A stretch of 34,984 bases of DNA from Candidatus Eisenbergiella merdigallinarum. Lineage in GTDB: Bacteria > Bacillota > Clostridia > Lachnospirales > Lachnospiraceae. Position 1 is the first letter of the stretch. Every line of letters begins with the position of its first letter. The stretch lies in the NCBI GenBank assembly GCA_019119355.1, contig DWXE01000021.1, forward strand, positions 1 through 34,984, read 5' to 3'. This document shows positions 1 to 8,160 of the stretch, in pieces. The notes below the pieces were generated by a model. The model was not told the origin of the DNA. It was given only the letters and a program-made list of their open reading frames with translations, and did not search any database. A program made the position numbers and the translations under genes.

Positions 1-18
1 GCGACCTGACCAGGTCGC
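1..18 (-). terminator. Possible terminator hairpin at the window edge
   Basis: GCGACCTG and CAGGTCGC form a perfect 8-bp stem with a 2-nt centre. It lies 25 nt beyond the stop of the minus-strand GNAT gene, where a terminator would be expected. Any U-tract would lie outside the window, so termination cannot be confirmed. Confidence 0.3.
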
Positions 19-43
19 TGCGCCCACTGTCGGTATTATCTTC

Positions 44-976
44 TCACAGAGTAAGACAGGCGTATGTATGGCCTAAGGAAATATCAAATCCGAGCTTTTG
101 ATACATCAGCTCGTCGCAGGGAGCGCAGCAGACGGTCAGACTGGCAACGTCGTTTTCTCTGCACCATTCCTGTGCCGCCTTCGCCAGTTTGCGGGCAACG
201 CCCTTCTTCCGGAATGCAGGCTCGATATAGAAGTCCTCAAACGCGCCGGTGTCGGTGCAGGCGAAGGTGGAGAAGCATCTCGCCACGCTGCACATTCCGA
301 TCGCCCGATAGCCCCGCCTTGCAACGAAGAATGTGATCCTGCCATCCCGAATCGCCTGTGCGAGCTGAGCCTGATGTTCCCGGGTCAGCATCTGCTCCCC
401 GATTTCTTTCAGGAATCCGTTCTCCAGCTTTATGAGCTGCCAGTCCTCCGGATCGGCGAGCATTTCGACGGTAACAGGAACATCTTCCGCCGGAGGGAGG
501 ATCATCAGCGGTTGGCCCCACTGATCGGCCCCATTTGGGATAAATCCCACGCTCTGCCAGAAATGTTCGCGCCGCTGATCGCCGCCGCAGTTCAGCTCCG
601 CATAGAGCGCGCCGTTTTCTTTGGCCCAGTCCAGAAGCGCCCTGGCACATTTTTTCCCGCTCCCTTTGCCGCGATTTCCCGGAAAAACACAAAATTCCAG
701 GATAAAGCATTTCCTATCCCCGGTCGTGTAGATTACCGGCATGGCAAAGCCAATGTCCTGACCATCCCGGCGGAAAAACAGGTAGTGGCACCGATCCTGC
801 GGCCTGTCATGGATTTTTTGTATACGCTCCCGATGGGCATCGCTCAGAAAATAGTCTCTGTCCCCGTCTCCGGGGTCCGGAAAAATATCCCGCCTGTAAT
901 AGGCGCAAAGCTGCTTCCAAAAGGAAGCGACATCGTTCTCTGTAATCGCTTCACGGATTGTAATCCGATTCTCCAT
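44..976 (-). CDS. Tandem-domain GNAT N-acetyltransferase (310 aa)
   Basis: Two GNAT (Gcn5-related acetyl-CoA-dependent acetyltransferase) folds lie in one chain. The first acetyl-CoA P-loop is R102-G-K-G-S-G107 after a 'LEFCVFPGN' strand, and the second is R256-K-K-G-V-A261 after 'FEDFYIEPAF'. Both domains end in the usual 'GF' strand ('SVGFIPNG', 'KLGFDIS'). The start at 976 is chosen because GGAG sits 6 nt upstream; an in-frame ATG at 988 has no comparable site. It is cytosolic with no membrane segment. The substrate cannot be read from the sequence; fused GNAT pairs acetylate small amines, aminoglycosides or amino sugars. It is the last gene on this strand before the window edge, separated from the tannase gene by about 130 nt. 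Confidence 0.85.
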   Translation of the reverse strand: MENRITIREAITENDVASFWKQLCAYYRRDIFPDPGDGDRDYFLSDAHRERIQKIHDRPQDRCHYLFFRRDGQDIGFAMPVIYTTGDRKCFILEFCVFPGNRGKGSGKKCARALLDWAKENGALYAELNCGGDQRREHFWQSVGFIPNGADQWGQPLMILPPAEDVPVTVEMLADPEDWQLIKLENGFLKEIGEQMLTREHQAQLAQAIRDGRITFFVARRGYRAIGMCSVARCFSTFACTDTGAFEDFYIEPAFRKKGVARKLAKAAQEWCRENDVASLTVCCAPCDELMYQKLGFDISLGHTYACLTL

Positions 977-1105
977 ATAAATCTCCATTCCCTTAATAGT
1001 ATTTCAAATTTGAGGGATACCATACACCTGTAAGGGAAATCGCTCCTGTTCCGCCAAAGGCTTGCGCCTGCGGCGCTTTTCATGTCCCACAGCTTTTTCC
1101 ACCGG

Positions 1106-2503
1106 TCAACGACAGATTTGATCGATCCAGGCAAAAAGTCCGTCCAGATCGTAGTCCCCCGAATGAGGCGTATCCCAGGGCGCGCAATAGTCCACCTCGT
1201 TCCCCTGTTCCTGCAGAAGGAGCGCGAGAATGGCGGAAACAGCGAGAGAAGTATCCCTGTCCCGTTCCCCATGACGGATGCGCCAGCGCTTTGCGGTCAC
1301 GGCCCGGGCATCCCGAATATAGCGGGTGGGGTTCATAACCCGGACGATCTCCTCCTCCGCCATGCCCGCTCCTGCGAGGCTGTTTTCAAGGCTATACGCG
1401 GTGAAGTGCCGGCAATCCTCCCAACGGCTTCCGAAAAGGCTGTTTTCCGCGGTGGCCATGGTCAGCGCATCGAAAGCGGGAGCGGTTTTCATCCGGGTAA
1501 TGTCTCGTACATATCCGTCAAAATCCACGGAAACAGCCCTGCCGTTTTCCTGGCGGAGCCAGGATTTAGAGGACAGATCTTTTCCCTGGTCGATTGCCGT
1601 CTGAGCGGAGCGCAGAACAATCCGCTTCACATATTCCGCAAAGGGGCCGGATCCGTCCGCTTCCAGGGTGAGCGGCCGGCCGTCACAAGCAATCAGACGA
1701 AGGCTATTTATATAGGAGGGAAACAGCGCCGCTTCTCCTCTGGAAGCCCGGATTTCAGCCGCATCCATCAAACCCTCTTCCGGTAAAAAAGCGGGGCATC
1801 CGCCCTCTTTCATTACCATCCGGCTTCTGCGATATTCGTTGACGCCCAGAAACTGCCATTCATATGCCATATCGGCATGCTCCAGGTCGGTGATGGGACA
1901 ATAGCAGGAGGCCGCAAAAACATCGTCCCTGGCATCAGCGGCGCCGACTTCCTGAAGCCATGGCTCATAATCCGGATGATTTCCCGAAGCGCCCATAAGA
2001 GCGGACAGGGCGCCGCCGGCGCTGGTGCCGTTTGTGATGATTTTATTTTTATCGCCAGGAAGATCTGTCGTAAAATAGCGCAGAAAGCGGACCGCCGCCT
2101 TATAGTCCACGATGCAGGCCGGCGCTTTTCCGGTAAAGGACCCGTCCAAAGCCTTCAAAGTACGCCCCCGCAGCGCAGGAGCCGCAACGACATAGCCGTG
2201 AGCGAGCGCGCCCAAAATGCTGTTCGGCTCATCCTGCTCAGGCGAAACACAGCCCGGCTCCCCGGCATTTCCAGGCATATAGCCGCCCACTGTATTGGGC
2301 ATGAAAACCGGAGCGCTGTCAGACGAATACCCGTTGATCTTTCCGCCCTCGAAATAGGCCTCCGGGATAAAAAGATTCATCCGCTGGTACTTTATATCCA
2401 CGGGCCTGTCCACGTATATCAGATTTTTCCAGGAGCGAAAACGGACGGCGCTCCCGCCGAAAGTAAGAATATCCTGCGTAAAATCATCTTTATCGAAATA
2501 CAT
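1106..2503 (-). CDS. Subtype-B tannase (tannin acylhydrolase), 465 aa
   Basis: Alpha/beta-hydrolase that should hydrolyse galloyl esters of hydrolysable tannins, releasing gallate. It follows the Lactobacillus plantarum-type bacterial tannase almost block by block: 'MPNTVGGYMPG', the nucleophile elbow 'NGTSAGGALS' (Ser161), 'LEHADMAYEWQF', 'WRIRHGERDRDTS' (Asp415) and 'PWDTPHSGDYDL' (His447). The Asp-to-His spacing of 32 residues equals that of the triad in the L. plantarum enzyme (Ser163/Asp419/His451), and total length is also alike (about 469 aa). The start at 2503 is chosen for its GAGGG site and match to the family N-terminus; the reading frame stays open upstream into the kinase gene. 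No signal peptide is visible, so an intracellular enzyme is likely. It begins 31 nt after the histidine kinase stop and is probably cotranscribed with it. No gallate decarboxylase is seen nearby. Confidence 0.9.
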   Translation of the reverse strand: MYFDKDDFTQDILTFGGSAVRFRSWKNLIYVDRPVDIKYQRMNLFIPEAYFEGGKINGYSSDSAPVFMPNTVGGYMPGNAGEPGCVSPEQDEPNSILGALAHGYVVAAPALRGRTLKALDGSFTGKAPACIVDYKAAVRFLRYFTTDLPGDKNKIITNGTSAGGALSALMGASGNHPDYEPWLQEVGAADARDDVFAASCYCPITDLEHADMAYEWQFLGVNEYRRSRMVMKEGGCPAFLPEEGLMDAAEIRASRGEAALFPSYINSLRLIACDGRPLTLEADGSGPFAEYVKRIVLRSAQTAIDQGKDLSSKSWLRQENGRAVSVDFDGYVRDITRMKTAPAFDALTMATAENSLFGSRWEDCRHFTAYSLENSLAGAGMAEEEIVRVMNPTRYIRDARAVTAKRWRIRHGERDRDTSLAVSAILALLLQEQGNEVDYCAPWDTPHSGDYDLDGLFAWIDQICR

Positions 2504-2534
2504 CTGCAATTCCCTCTTTCCAAACCGGATTTCG

Positions 2535-3923
2535 TCACAGCCACAGGCAGGCCCTGCCTCCCATTTCGGTATTTTCGAGGGAAAGGCTGCCCCCGTGCTT
2601 TCCGGCGATCTGCGACGCGAAATAGAGCCCCATTCCCATATGCCCGTCCTGCGGGCGGCTGCCGTCATCCGTGTAAAACGTCTTTCCCGCCTTTGCCAGC
2701 GCTTCGGCGGAAAAGCCCGGGCCGCTGTCCTGAACCCAAACCCCCGTTTGGCCGGCCCGAAACTCCACCCCCAGTACGACGGTTCCCCTGGCCGGCGTAA
2801 AGCGGAACGCATTGCCGATCAGGTTTTCCATGGCCCGAAGCACCTCGCTTTTCTCAATCGTTACCGTCTCGTCGGACAGAGCGGAAACGGAAGAATCCGC
2901 GATGATCTTCTGATCCTTTAAAACGGATAGATCGGAACCTTTCTGAAGGCAGGCCTCCAGCAGTTCCCGAACGGGGACCTCTTCGCGGTCCGCCGGAACG
3001 ATTGCCCCCGACGTCATCCAGCGCAGACGGTTCAGATATTCTTCGGCATGGCCGGCGTTGCGGAGAATCGCCAGCGCCAGTTCTTTCTGCGGCTGCCCCA
3101 GCTCATCCTCCGCCAGCAGCTCCGCATTTCCGCCGATGACCGTCAGGGGCGTTTTGAGATCGTGCGCCAGGGCGGCCAGCGCCTCGTTCTTTTGCTGTTC
3201 CGCAATCCACTGTTCTTTCAGCGAACGGGATAATTCCCCGCGCAGCATCTCGATGGCATTGAGAGCTGCCCTAAGTTCCCTGACGCGGGCCTGACCATGC
3301 AGGGACAAATCCAGCTGCCGTCTGCGTACCATTTCGCAGGCGTCCGCGACCGCCTGCGCATCCCTGCGCAGGATTCCGGCATAGCGTCCGGTACACAGGG
3401 CAATCGACGCCGCCAGCAGCGCCAGCAGCAGACCGATATAAATTGTCTGAAAATCCGGCAGTATATCGTTTTTCTCCGGATCTGCATAGCAGACGGAGTA
3501 ATCATATTCCAGCATCACGATCTGTCCGTTTTGCAGGGGGACGAGGTGAAAATACTGGGAATAAAACCAGCCGTGAGGGGCTGAGCTTCCGGAGAGTTCC
3601 TGGCGGGCGTATTCCAGCTGCTTTTGATTCATATCGCTCCCGATAATCCGCCCATCCTCCACCAGCGCCCACTCGTAGAAATGGGGGATCTGTTTTGGAT
3701 CGAATTCCTCCTGTTCCTGCAGCATCCGTTCGGTTTCCGCCAGCCCTCTGACCGCGGTATAGGCGGACAGGACGAATCCCATATTGACGAGGATGTTGAA
3801 CAAAAACAGCCATGCGGCGCATAACGCTGCGACCAGGAAACCGGCTGTAAACAGATATCGCCAGAAAAGGCCGTTCAGTCCAATCCCCCCGCGTTCGCGT
3901 TTCCCTGTCATTCCCTTTTCCAT
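2535..3923 (-). CDS. Membrane sensor histidine kinase (462 aa)
   Basis: Two transmembrane segments (about residues 21-45 and 160-180) flank an extracytoplasmic sensor of about 110 residues. Then come a linker, a HisKA H-box 'LAHDLKTPLTVIGG' with phospho-acceptor His254, and a HATPase_c domain with N-box 'ENLIGNAFRFTP', G1 'VQDSGPGFS' and G2 'GHMGMGLYFASQ'. All key kinase motifs are intact. The gene overlaps the end of the response regulator gene by 16 nt. A second ATG at 3911 forms an ATGA overlap with that stop codon and is an alternative start; 3923 is kept because GGGAG lies about 10 nt upstream. The sensor domain gives no clear ligand. The tannase gene downstream suggests, without proof, a phenolic or cell-envelope signal. 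Confidence 0.88.
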   Translation of the reverse strand: MEKGMTGKRERGGIGLNGLFWRYLFTAGFLVAALCAAWLFLFNILVNMGFVLSAYTAVRGLAETERMLQEQEEFDPKQIPHFYEWALVEDGRIIGSDMNQKQLEYARQELSGSSAPHGWFYSQYFHLVPLQNGQIVMLEYDYSVCYADPEKNDILPDFQTIYIGLLLALLAASIALCTGRYAGILRRDAQAVADACEMVRRRQLDLSLHGQARVRELRAALNAIEMLRGELSRSLKEQWIAEQQKNEALAALAHDLKTPLTVIGGNAELLAEDELGQPQKELALAILRNAGHAEEYLNRLRWMTSGAIVPADREEVPVRELLEACLQKGSDLSVLKDQKIIADSSVSALSDETVTIEKSEVLRAMENLIGNAFRFTPARGTVVLGVEFRAGQTGVWVQDSGPGFSAEALAKAGKTFYTDDGSRPQDGHMGMGLYFASQIAGKHGGSLSLENTEMGGRACLWL

Positions 3924-4573
3924 TTATATCCCACTCCCCATACCGTTTCGATTGGCCCGCATCCGACGGCGCGCAGCTTTGCCCGGATGTTTTTGATATG
4001 CTCCGTAATGGCGGAGTCGTCCGCTGTGCCGTCAAAGCCGAACACCGCTTCATAGATCTGTTCTTTGGAAAAAATCTGGCCGGCATGAATTGCCAGATGT
4101 TCACAGATCGCATATTCGCTGCGGGTCAGCTTAACGGGGATCTCATCGCAGAACACCGTCCGTTCCTTCAGGTCAAAATCCAGCTTCCCCTTCCGGATCC
4201 GGCTGTGAGGAGTACGCCTTTCCCGCCTGAGGTGAGCGTTCACTCTGGCCCTCAGTTCCGTTACCCGAAAGGGTTTCATCAGATAATCGTCTCCTCCAAG
4301 GCCTAAGCCCCGGATGATATCCGCTTCCTCCGTCCTGGCCGTAAGGAACAGAATCGGGCAGTCCGCGGCGGAGCGGATGCGCTGGCAGGTGGCAAAACCG
4401 TCCTCTCCCGGCATCATCACATCCAGCAGCATACAATCCGCCCATCTGACGTGCTCCGCCGTCACATCGCTGCCGGCCCGCAGCGTTTTTACGATATGGC
4501 CGTCGCGTTCCAGAGCTTTCTTCAAAAGATCGCGCACATCGGCATCGTCGTCGATGGCCAGAATATTCGCCAT
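3908..4573 (-). CDS. OmpR/PhoB-family response regulator (221 aa)
   Basis: The N-terminal receiver domain has the acidic pair 'IDDDADV', phospho-acceptor Asp51 in 'LLDVMMPGEDG', the switch region 'LFLTARTEE' and the conserved lysine in 'LMKPFRVTEL'. The C-terminal half is a winged-helix DNA-binding domain ending 'HIKNIRAKL...ETVWGVGYKW', typical of the OmpR/PhoB class. The start at 4573 has a strong GGGGGAGG site; the open frame runs further upstream but has no better start. It is the cognate partner of the overlapping histidine kinase. The 14-nt gap from the upstream TraX-like gene, with the ribosome binding site just after the TraX stop, suggests cotranscription. Confidence 0.93.
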   Translation of the reverse strand: MANILAIDDDADVRDLLKKALERDGHIVKTLRAGSDVTAEHVRWADCMLLDVMMPGEDGFATCQRIRSAADCPILFLTARTEEADIIRGLGLGGDDYLMKPFRVTELRARVNAHLRRERRTPHSRIRKGKLDFDLKERTVFCDEIPVKLTRSEYAICEHLAIHAGQIFSKEQIYEAVFGFDGTADDSAITEHIKNIRAKLRAVGCGPIETVWGVGYKWKRE

Positions 4574-4587
4574 GGCAAGCCTCCCCC

Positions 4588-5478
4588 TTATCCGGCTGCC
4601 GTCATGAGCAGCCACGATAACGCATATAAGAGATAGATGTGAGCCGGATAAAATAAATAAAAGAACTTTCCGCGCCCGGCCCCGCGCCTGCCGTTATAAC
4701 ACAGAAGAAACGGCGCTGCAAAAACTGCCCCCAGCCATTCGTAGTACCTGGTAAACATCTGCGAAAATTCAAAATCGGGCCAGGTCCTGACCTGAAGATA
4801 TACCAAAACAAAATACCACGCGAAATTGACGGCGATCAGAACGGCCGCCTGCAATTTGCGGTGCCCGTGCAGCAAATACAACGCGACGCCCGTCAACAGG
4901 ACGGGAAAGGTAACGTCCCCCGAAATATTGATGACGGGCAGAAATGTATAGCCGAGAATTCCAACCGCCGTAGAGATCACAGCGTTCGTCCCGCTCAGGA
5001 TTCCCGCCGCCAGGGGCCATATCAGAATCGCAGCGAGAATGCAGCACCCCGCCGCGGCCTTCTTGAGCCTCCGGCTCGCAATCCATTCAAGGGCCTGGAA
5101 GCATACGATCAGAATGACGAAGGATGACAGCATCGCGTTTTGCGGATAGAATCCGTCCGGCCGGACCAGAATCCCTGCAAAGCGCATAAAAAACAGCAGC
5201 AGCCCCATCGGGACCGAAATGCACAGCATTCTGCAAAGATACCGTTTTCGGCTTCGGGTATGCAAAAAACCCTCCACCAGACAAAAGAGAAACAGCGGCG
5301 CAGCCAGGCGCCCCGCCAGCCCGAACGGCCAGGGCACCAGGCCGGTGTACCCGAAGAAATAATGGATATGGTCCATCAGCATGGAGACGAGCGCGACCCA
5401 TTTTAAACCGGTTTCCGTAATTCCCTGCCGTCCGGCCTCCCAACATGGATTGACCGCGGCATTTTTTGTTCGATTCAT
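4588..5478 (-). CDS. TraX-family polytopic membrane protein (296 aa)
   Basis: The N-terminal signature 'LKWVALVSMLMDHIHYFF' followed by 'GRLAAPLFLFCLVEGFLHTRSRKRYL' is characteristic of the TraX family (Pfam PF05857). About seven to eight hydrophobic segments follow. The namesake F-plasmid TraX acetylates pilin, but the many chromosomal Firmicutes homologues have no established substrate and are best viewed as possible membrane acyltransferases. The start at 5478 has an AAGGAGG site 7 nt upstream. No conjugation genes are in the window, so a transfer role is not supported. It heads the likely TraX-regulator-kinase-tannase transcription unit. Confidence 0.82.
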   Translation of the reverse strand: MNRTKNAAVNPCWEAGRQGITETGLKWVALVSMLMDHIHYFFGYTGLVPWPFGLAGRLAAPLFLFCLVEGFLHTRSRKRYLCRMLCISVPMGLLLFFMRFAGILVRPDGFYPQNAMLSSFVILIVCFQALEWIASRRLKKAAAGCCILAAILIWPLAAGILSGTNAVISTAVGILGYTFLPVINISGDVTFPVLLTGVALYLLHGHRKLQAAVLIAVNFAWYFVLVYLQVRTWPDFEFSQMFTRYYEWLGAVFAAPFLLCYNGRRGAGRGKFFYLFYPAHIYLLYALSWLLMTAAG

Positions 5479-5533
5479 CCAAAAACCTCCTTATTTTGCG
5501 GCGTCCTGCCGGGACGCCTTCGTCGATAATCTT

Positions 5534-5553
5534 ATTCTAAAAGGAGATTCTAA
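5534..5553. repeat. Short direct repeat upstream of the TraX gene
   Basis: ATTCTAA occurs twice with a 13-nt period (5534-5540 and 5547-5553) in the 110-nt gap between the MFS gene and the TraX-like gene. It could be a regulator binding site for the downstream two-component cluster, but the period is longer than the 10-11 nt usual for OmpR-type sites. Confidence 0.2.
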
Positions 5554-5588
5554 GGATTTTATAAGGGGTAAAAATTTTTTTGCAGCTT

Positions 5589-6878
5589 TCAGCGTTCTTC
5601 AATAAAACGGTACTTTTTCAGAAGTTTCCCGAATATCAGACAGACCGCCGTTCCGAAAACGCCGAGGACCAGAAGAACCATGGCGGCTCCGGACCCCTTT
5701 CCCGAGCCGAACAGCGCTGTCAGAATGCCGCCGTTGGCCGCAGCTTCCATAATGGGTTCGCAGACCTCATCCACCAGATATCCGCCCAGAAAGAAGCCCA
5801 CGGGAATGGTAAAAAACTGCAGGGTGTTCCGGCAGGAATACACCCGTCCCTGCAGTTCTACCGGGATGGTGGAACGCAGGATCACATCCAGATTGGCGTT
5901 CATAACCGGCACGAGAACCCATCCGATGAGCTGTCCCAGACACCATAAAAGCGGGCTTCTGGAAAAGGCGAGGAGAAAATTCTCCGTGCCAAGGCTGATC
6001 AGCATGGTGACAAAAATAACCCGGACCCGGTTTGAGGGCGGCGGAAGCAGCGTCACGAGCACGCTGCCCGCCAGCGTCGCAATGCCCGCGCAGGAGGTAA
6101 CGGCTCCGAGCACGGCGCTTCCTCCATTGGGCCTCGGAAGGATGAACGCCGGAAGAACCGCGTCGAAAGCGGAGGCAATCAGGTTCACGCCCGCGAGGAA
6201 CAGGATCAGGGTAAGGATCATCCGGTTGTCCCGCAGGTAGCGAAGCCCGGAACGGACGGCGCAAAAAAAGGGAACCCTGTCGAGCTCTTTTTCGGAAACG
6301 GCAGGAATGCGGATCCAGAAGAACAGGGCGGCAAATGCCGCTGCAAAAGTTGCCAGATCCACATAAATCACCGTATCCAGCCCCGCGAAGGCATAAAGGG
6401 AGGTAGCCAGCATCGGATTCAGTATGGTGATCAGCGAGTTGGATAAAGAGCGCAGCCCGCTCGCGCGCTGGTAGTGCTTTTTCGGGATGACCAGCGTCAT
6501 CGCCACGTCGCCCGCCGGCTGCTGGACGGTGTTCATCAGCCCGTTCACGGCGTTCAGCAGATACATATGCCATGGCATCAGAAGATTGTTTTTCAAAAGC
6601 ACGAGCACCGTAACCGTGCAACAGGCCGCAAAAGTGTCGCAGCCCAGCATGATCTTCCTCTTATCCCACCTGTCGCTGATCGCTCCGGCAAAAATGCTCA
6701 TGCACACATAGGGCGCATAGGAACAGATGGATAACAGCGCTGTCCGGAGGGCGGAGCCTGTCTGCTCATAGAGCCACAGGGTCAGGGCGAAATTTGTCAT
6801 CGCGCTCCCGAGCTGTGACAGGGACTGGGTGCTCCAGAGAATGAGAAATGTCTGCAGTTCCTTTATTCTGTTTTTCAT
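5589..6878 (-). CDS. MFS drug exporter, macrolide-efflux (Mef/DHA3-like) type, 429 aa
   Basis: Twelve-helix major facilitator. The N-terminal layout 'LWSTQSLSQLGSAMTNFALTLWLYEQTGSA' and the loop 2-3 motif 'GAISDRWDKRKIMLGCD' place it with MFS_3/DHA3 drug exporters such as Mef macrolide pumps. It should export a small toxic compound by proton antiport; the substrate is unknown. The start at 6878 follows AAAGGAG. The gene has its own promoter (7058-7086) and a 5' leader with a 12-codon peptide and alternative stem-loops that can mask its ribosome binding site. That arrangement is typical of antibiotic-inducible resistance genes. No obvious terminator is seen after the stop. Confidence 0.85.
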   Translation of the reverse strand: MKNRIKELQTFLILWSTQSLSQLGSAMTNFALTLWLYEQTGSALRTALLSICSYAPYVCMSIFAGAISDRWDKRKIMLGCDTFAACCTVTVLVLLKNNLLMPWHMYLLNAVNGLMNTVQQPAGDVAMTLVIPKKHYQRASGLRSLSNSLITILNPMLATSLYAFAGLDTVIYVDLATFAAAFAALFFWIRIPAVSEKELDRVPFFCAVRSGLRYLRDNRMILTLILFLAGVNLIASAFDAVLPAFILPRPNGGSAVLGAVTSCAGIATLAGSVLVTLLPPPSNRVRVIFVTMLISLGTENFLLAFSRSPLLWCLGQLIGWVLVPVMNANLDVILRSTIPVELQGRVYSCRNTLQFFTIPVGFFLGGYLVDEVCEPIMEAAANGGILTALFGSGKGSGAAMVLLVLGVFGTAVCLIFGKLLKKYRFIEER

Positions 6879-6886
6879 CGTTTTGC

Positions 6887-6977
6887 TTTGCTCCTTTGCT
6901 TTTTAAATTAACAGAAAAGCAAAGCCTGAGGATCCTGTCCGCTGCTCCGTACATCGTCCTCAGACTCTGCACGGAGC
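6887..6977 (-). promoter_or_regulatory. Translational attenuator stem-loops of the MFS gene
   Basis: Four RNA segments can pair in alternative ways. Segment 1 (6969-6977, end of the leader peptide, GCTCCGTGC) pairs with segment 2 (6944-6952, GTACGGAGC; 9 bp with one G-U). Segment 3 (6915-6924, CTTTGCTTTT) pairs perfectly with segment 4 (6894-6903, AAAAGCAAAG), which runs into the Shine-Dalgarno AAAGGAG of the MFS gene. In addition TTTGCTCC in the leader (6973-6980) is complementary to GGAGCAAA (6887-6894) overlapping that same site. A ribosome stalled on the leader would free the site. This is the arrangement known from erm, cat and related resistance genes; its action here is inferred. Confidence 0.6.
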
Positions 6978-6998
6978 AAATGCAATGCACAGCTTCAT
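6960..6998 (-). CDS. Leader peptide MKLCIAFAPCRV
   Basis: A 12-codon reading frame with a strong ribosome binding site (AAAAGGAG, about 8 nt before ATG) ending 82 nt before the MFS start. Its last codons form one arm of a stem-loop with the RNA just after its stop. The sequence does not match leader peptides I know (for example the ErmC or RLR-type leaders). A regulatory rather than structural product is inferred from position, length and the overlapping RNA structure. Confidence 0.6.
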   Translation of the reverse strand: MKLCIAFAPCRV

Positions 6999-7057
6999 CG
7001 TGAAAACTCCTTTTCGAAACAGTTTGATTTTGGGGCCGGGCGGGCCCCGCGCCTTCT

Positions 7058-7086
7058 ATTATAACAGAGGCGGGAGCCGTTTGAAA
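7058..7086 (-). promoter_or_regulatory. Sigma-A-type promoter of the MFS gene
   Basis: A perfect -10 TATAAT (7058-7063) and a weak -35 TTTCAA (7081-7086) are separated by 17 nt. Transcription would start near 7050 and read a leader of about 170 nt containing a GC-rich hairpin (near 7032-7048), the leader peptide and the attenuator. Confidence 0.6.
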
Positions 7087-7241
7087 GCCCCCGCCATGGG
7101 TATCGGTGATTGCCCCCTTTCGCCGTTCCAGGTGGAGCGGCGTAATCGGGTAAAAGCAACCGGTCTATTTTACTTTTTTGTCAGTTTCATGAGTTCAAAA
7201 ACAGTAACGCTCAATTTCCCCACTCCCTGTTTTTCCAGACT

Positions 7242-8054
7242 TCAAACGATAACGATATTTTCCGCACGCCTTTTATAATTCTTTTCCAGCATGGCAACAT
7301 GGGACAGGAAATCGGCATCCTCGAAATATCTGGCATGGACAGGACAGCGGCGGACACAGGCCTGACATTTTATACATAAACCGACAGTCTCCATCGTCTC
7401 CGCATCGATGCTCCCCAAAGGACACTCTTCGGCGCATAAACCACAGCGGATACATTTGTCCGCGTCTGTATGAGGTCTGGCCTTTAGAAATTTTGCAGGA
7501 GTGCCATCCTCTTTTAACGGTGTGTAATAGGCTCCTAATTCACTATGGTCTGTTTCCAGAAACATTGTTCTGCTTTCCGTTAATTTATGTACCACTTTAT
7601 TCACAAAGCCTTCCATCTCATCCAAATCGCTTTCGTCTGGCCGCCCGGCTCCAACCTGATCTGAAAAGGCATGTCGTCCGGCAAATGCCGCTGCTCCTAC
7701 AATCCGAAACCCATTGTCCTCCATCAAAATCATCAATTCCCTTAAGCTTTCGTCCGGACTGCGGTTGCCGAAAACACAGATCGGAACTGCCGGCGTTCCT
7801 TCGCCAAAAATTCTGGCCTTATATTCCGGCATCAGTTTATTCGGAAGACGCCCTGCATACACAGGAGATGCCATCACCACCAGTTCATCTTCCCTAAAAT
7901 GATAATCTTTACGGCGGTTTTCCGGTTTCGTAATGTCAAAAAACTTCCACTTCAGATTCAGTTTTTCAGCTAAATTTTCTGCCACAAGACGGGCGATCCT
8001 CTCAGTTCCGCCCGTAGGGCTAAAATAAAGAGCGCACACTCTTTTAACGTTCAT
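7242..8054 (-). CDS. EFR1-type ferrodoxin (flavodoxin-2[4Fe-4S] fusion), 270 aa
   Basis: N-terminal flavodoxin-like domain with FMN phosphate loop 'YFSPTGGTERIA' and 'VVMASPVYAGRLP', followed by a bacterial ferredoxin domain with two complete cluster motifs, 'CIRCGLCAEECP' and 'CIKCQACVRRCP'. This is the EFR1-family ferrodoxin layout common in Clostridia, an intracellular electron carrier pairing FMN with two [4Fe-4S] clusters. The start at 8054 has AAGGGG upstream; the frame is open further upstream but there overlaps the promoter. The gene has its own promoter (8100-8128) with a perfect palindrome just downstream. Its redox partner is not shown by the context. Confidence 0.88.
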   Translation of the reverse strand: MNVKRVCALYFSPTGGTERIARLVAENLAEKLNLKWKFFDITKPENRRKDYHFREDELVVMASPVYAGRLPNKLMPEYKARIFGEGTPAVPICVFGNRSPDESLRELMILMEDNGFRIVGAAAFAGRHAFSDQVGAGRPDESDLDEMEGFVNKVVHKLTESRTMFLETDHSELGAYYTPLKEDGTPAKFLKARPHTDADKCIRCGLCAEECPLGSIDAETMETVGLCIKCQACVRRCPVHARYFEDADFLSHVAMLEKNYKRRAENIVIV

Positions 8055-8071
8055 ATCATATACCCCTTCAT

Positions 8072-8128
8072 AAAACAGAATCTGTTTTCCTGCATCACCA
8101 TCATAACATAAATTTATCAACCCGCCAA
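8072..8128 (-). promoter_or_regulatory. Promoter and operator-like palindrome of the ferrodoxin gene
   Basis: -35 TTGGCG (8123-8128) and -10 TATGAT (8100-8105) are separated by 17 nt. The perfect inverted repeat AAAACAGATTCTGTTTT (8072-8088) lies just after the expected transcription start, a usual place for a repressor site. No regulator gene is adjacent. Confidence 0.6.
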
Positions 8129-8160
8129 TTCCGGACCTGTTATTGACATGGCGCCTTTTT

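Noticed and set aside
4588..5478. TraX as evidence of a conjugative element
   Set aside because: Chromosomal TraX-like proteins are common in Firmicutes, and no relaxase, coupling protein, integrase or other transfer gene is present.
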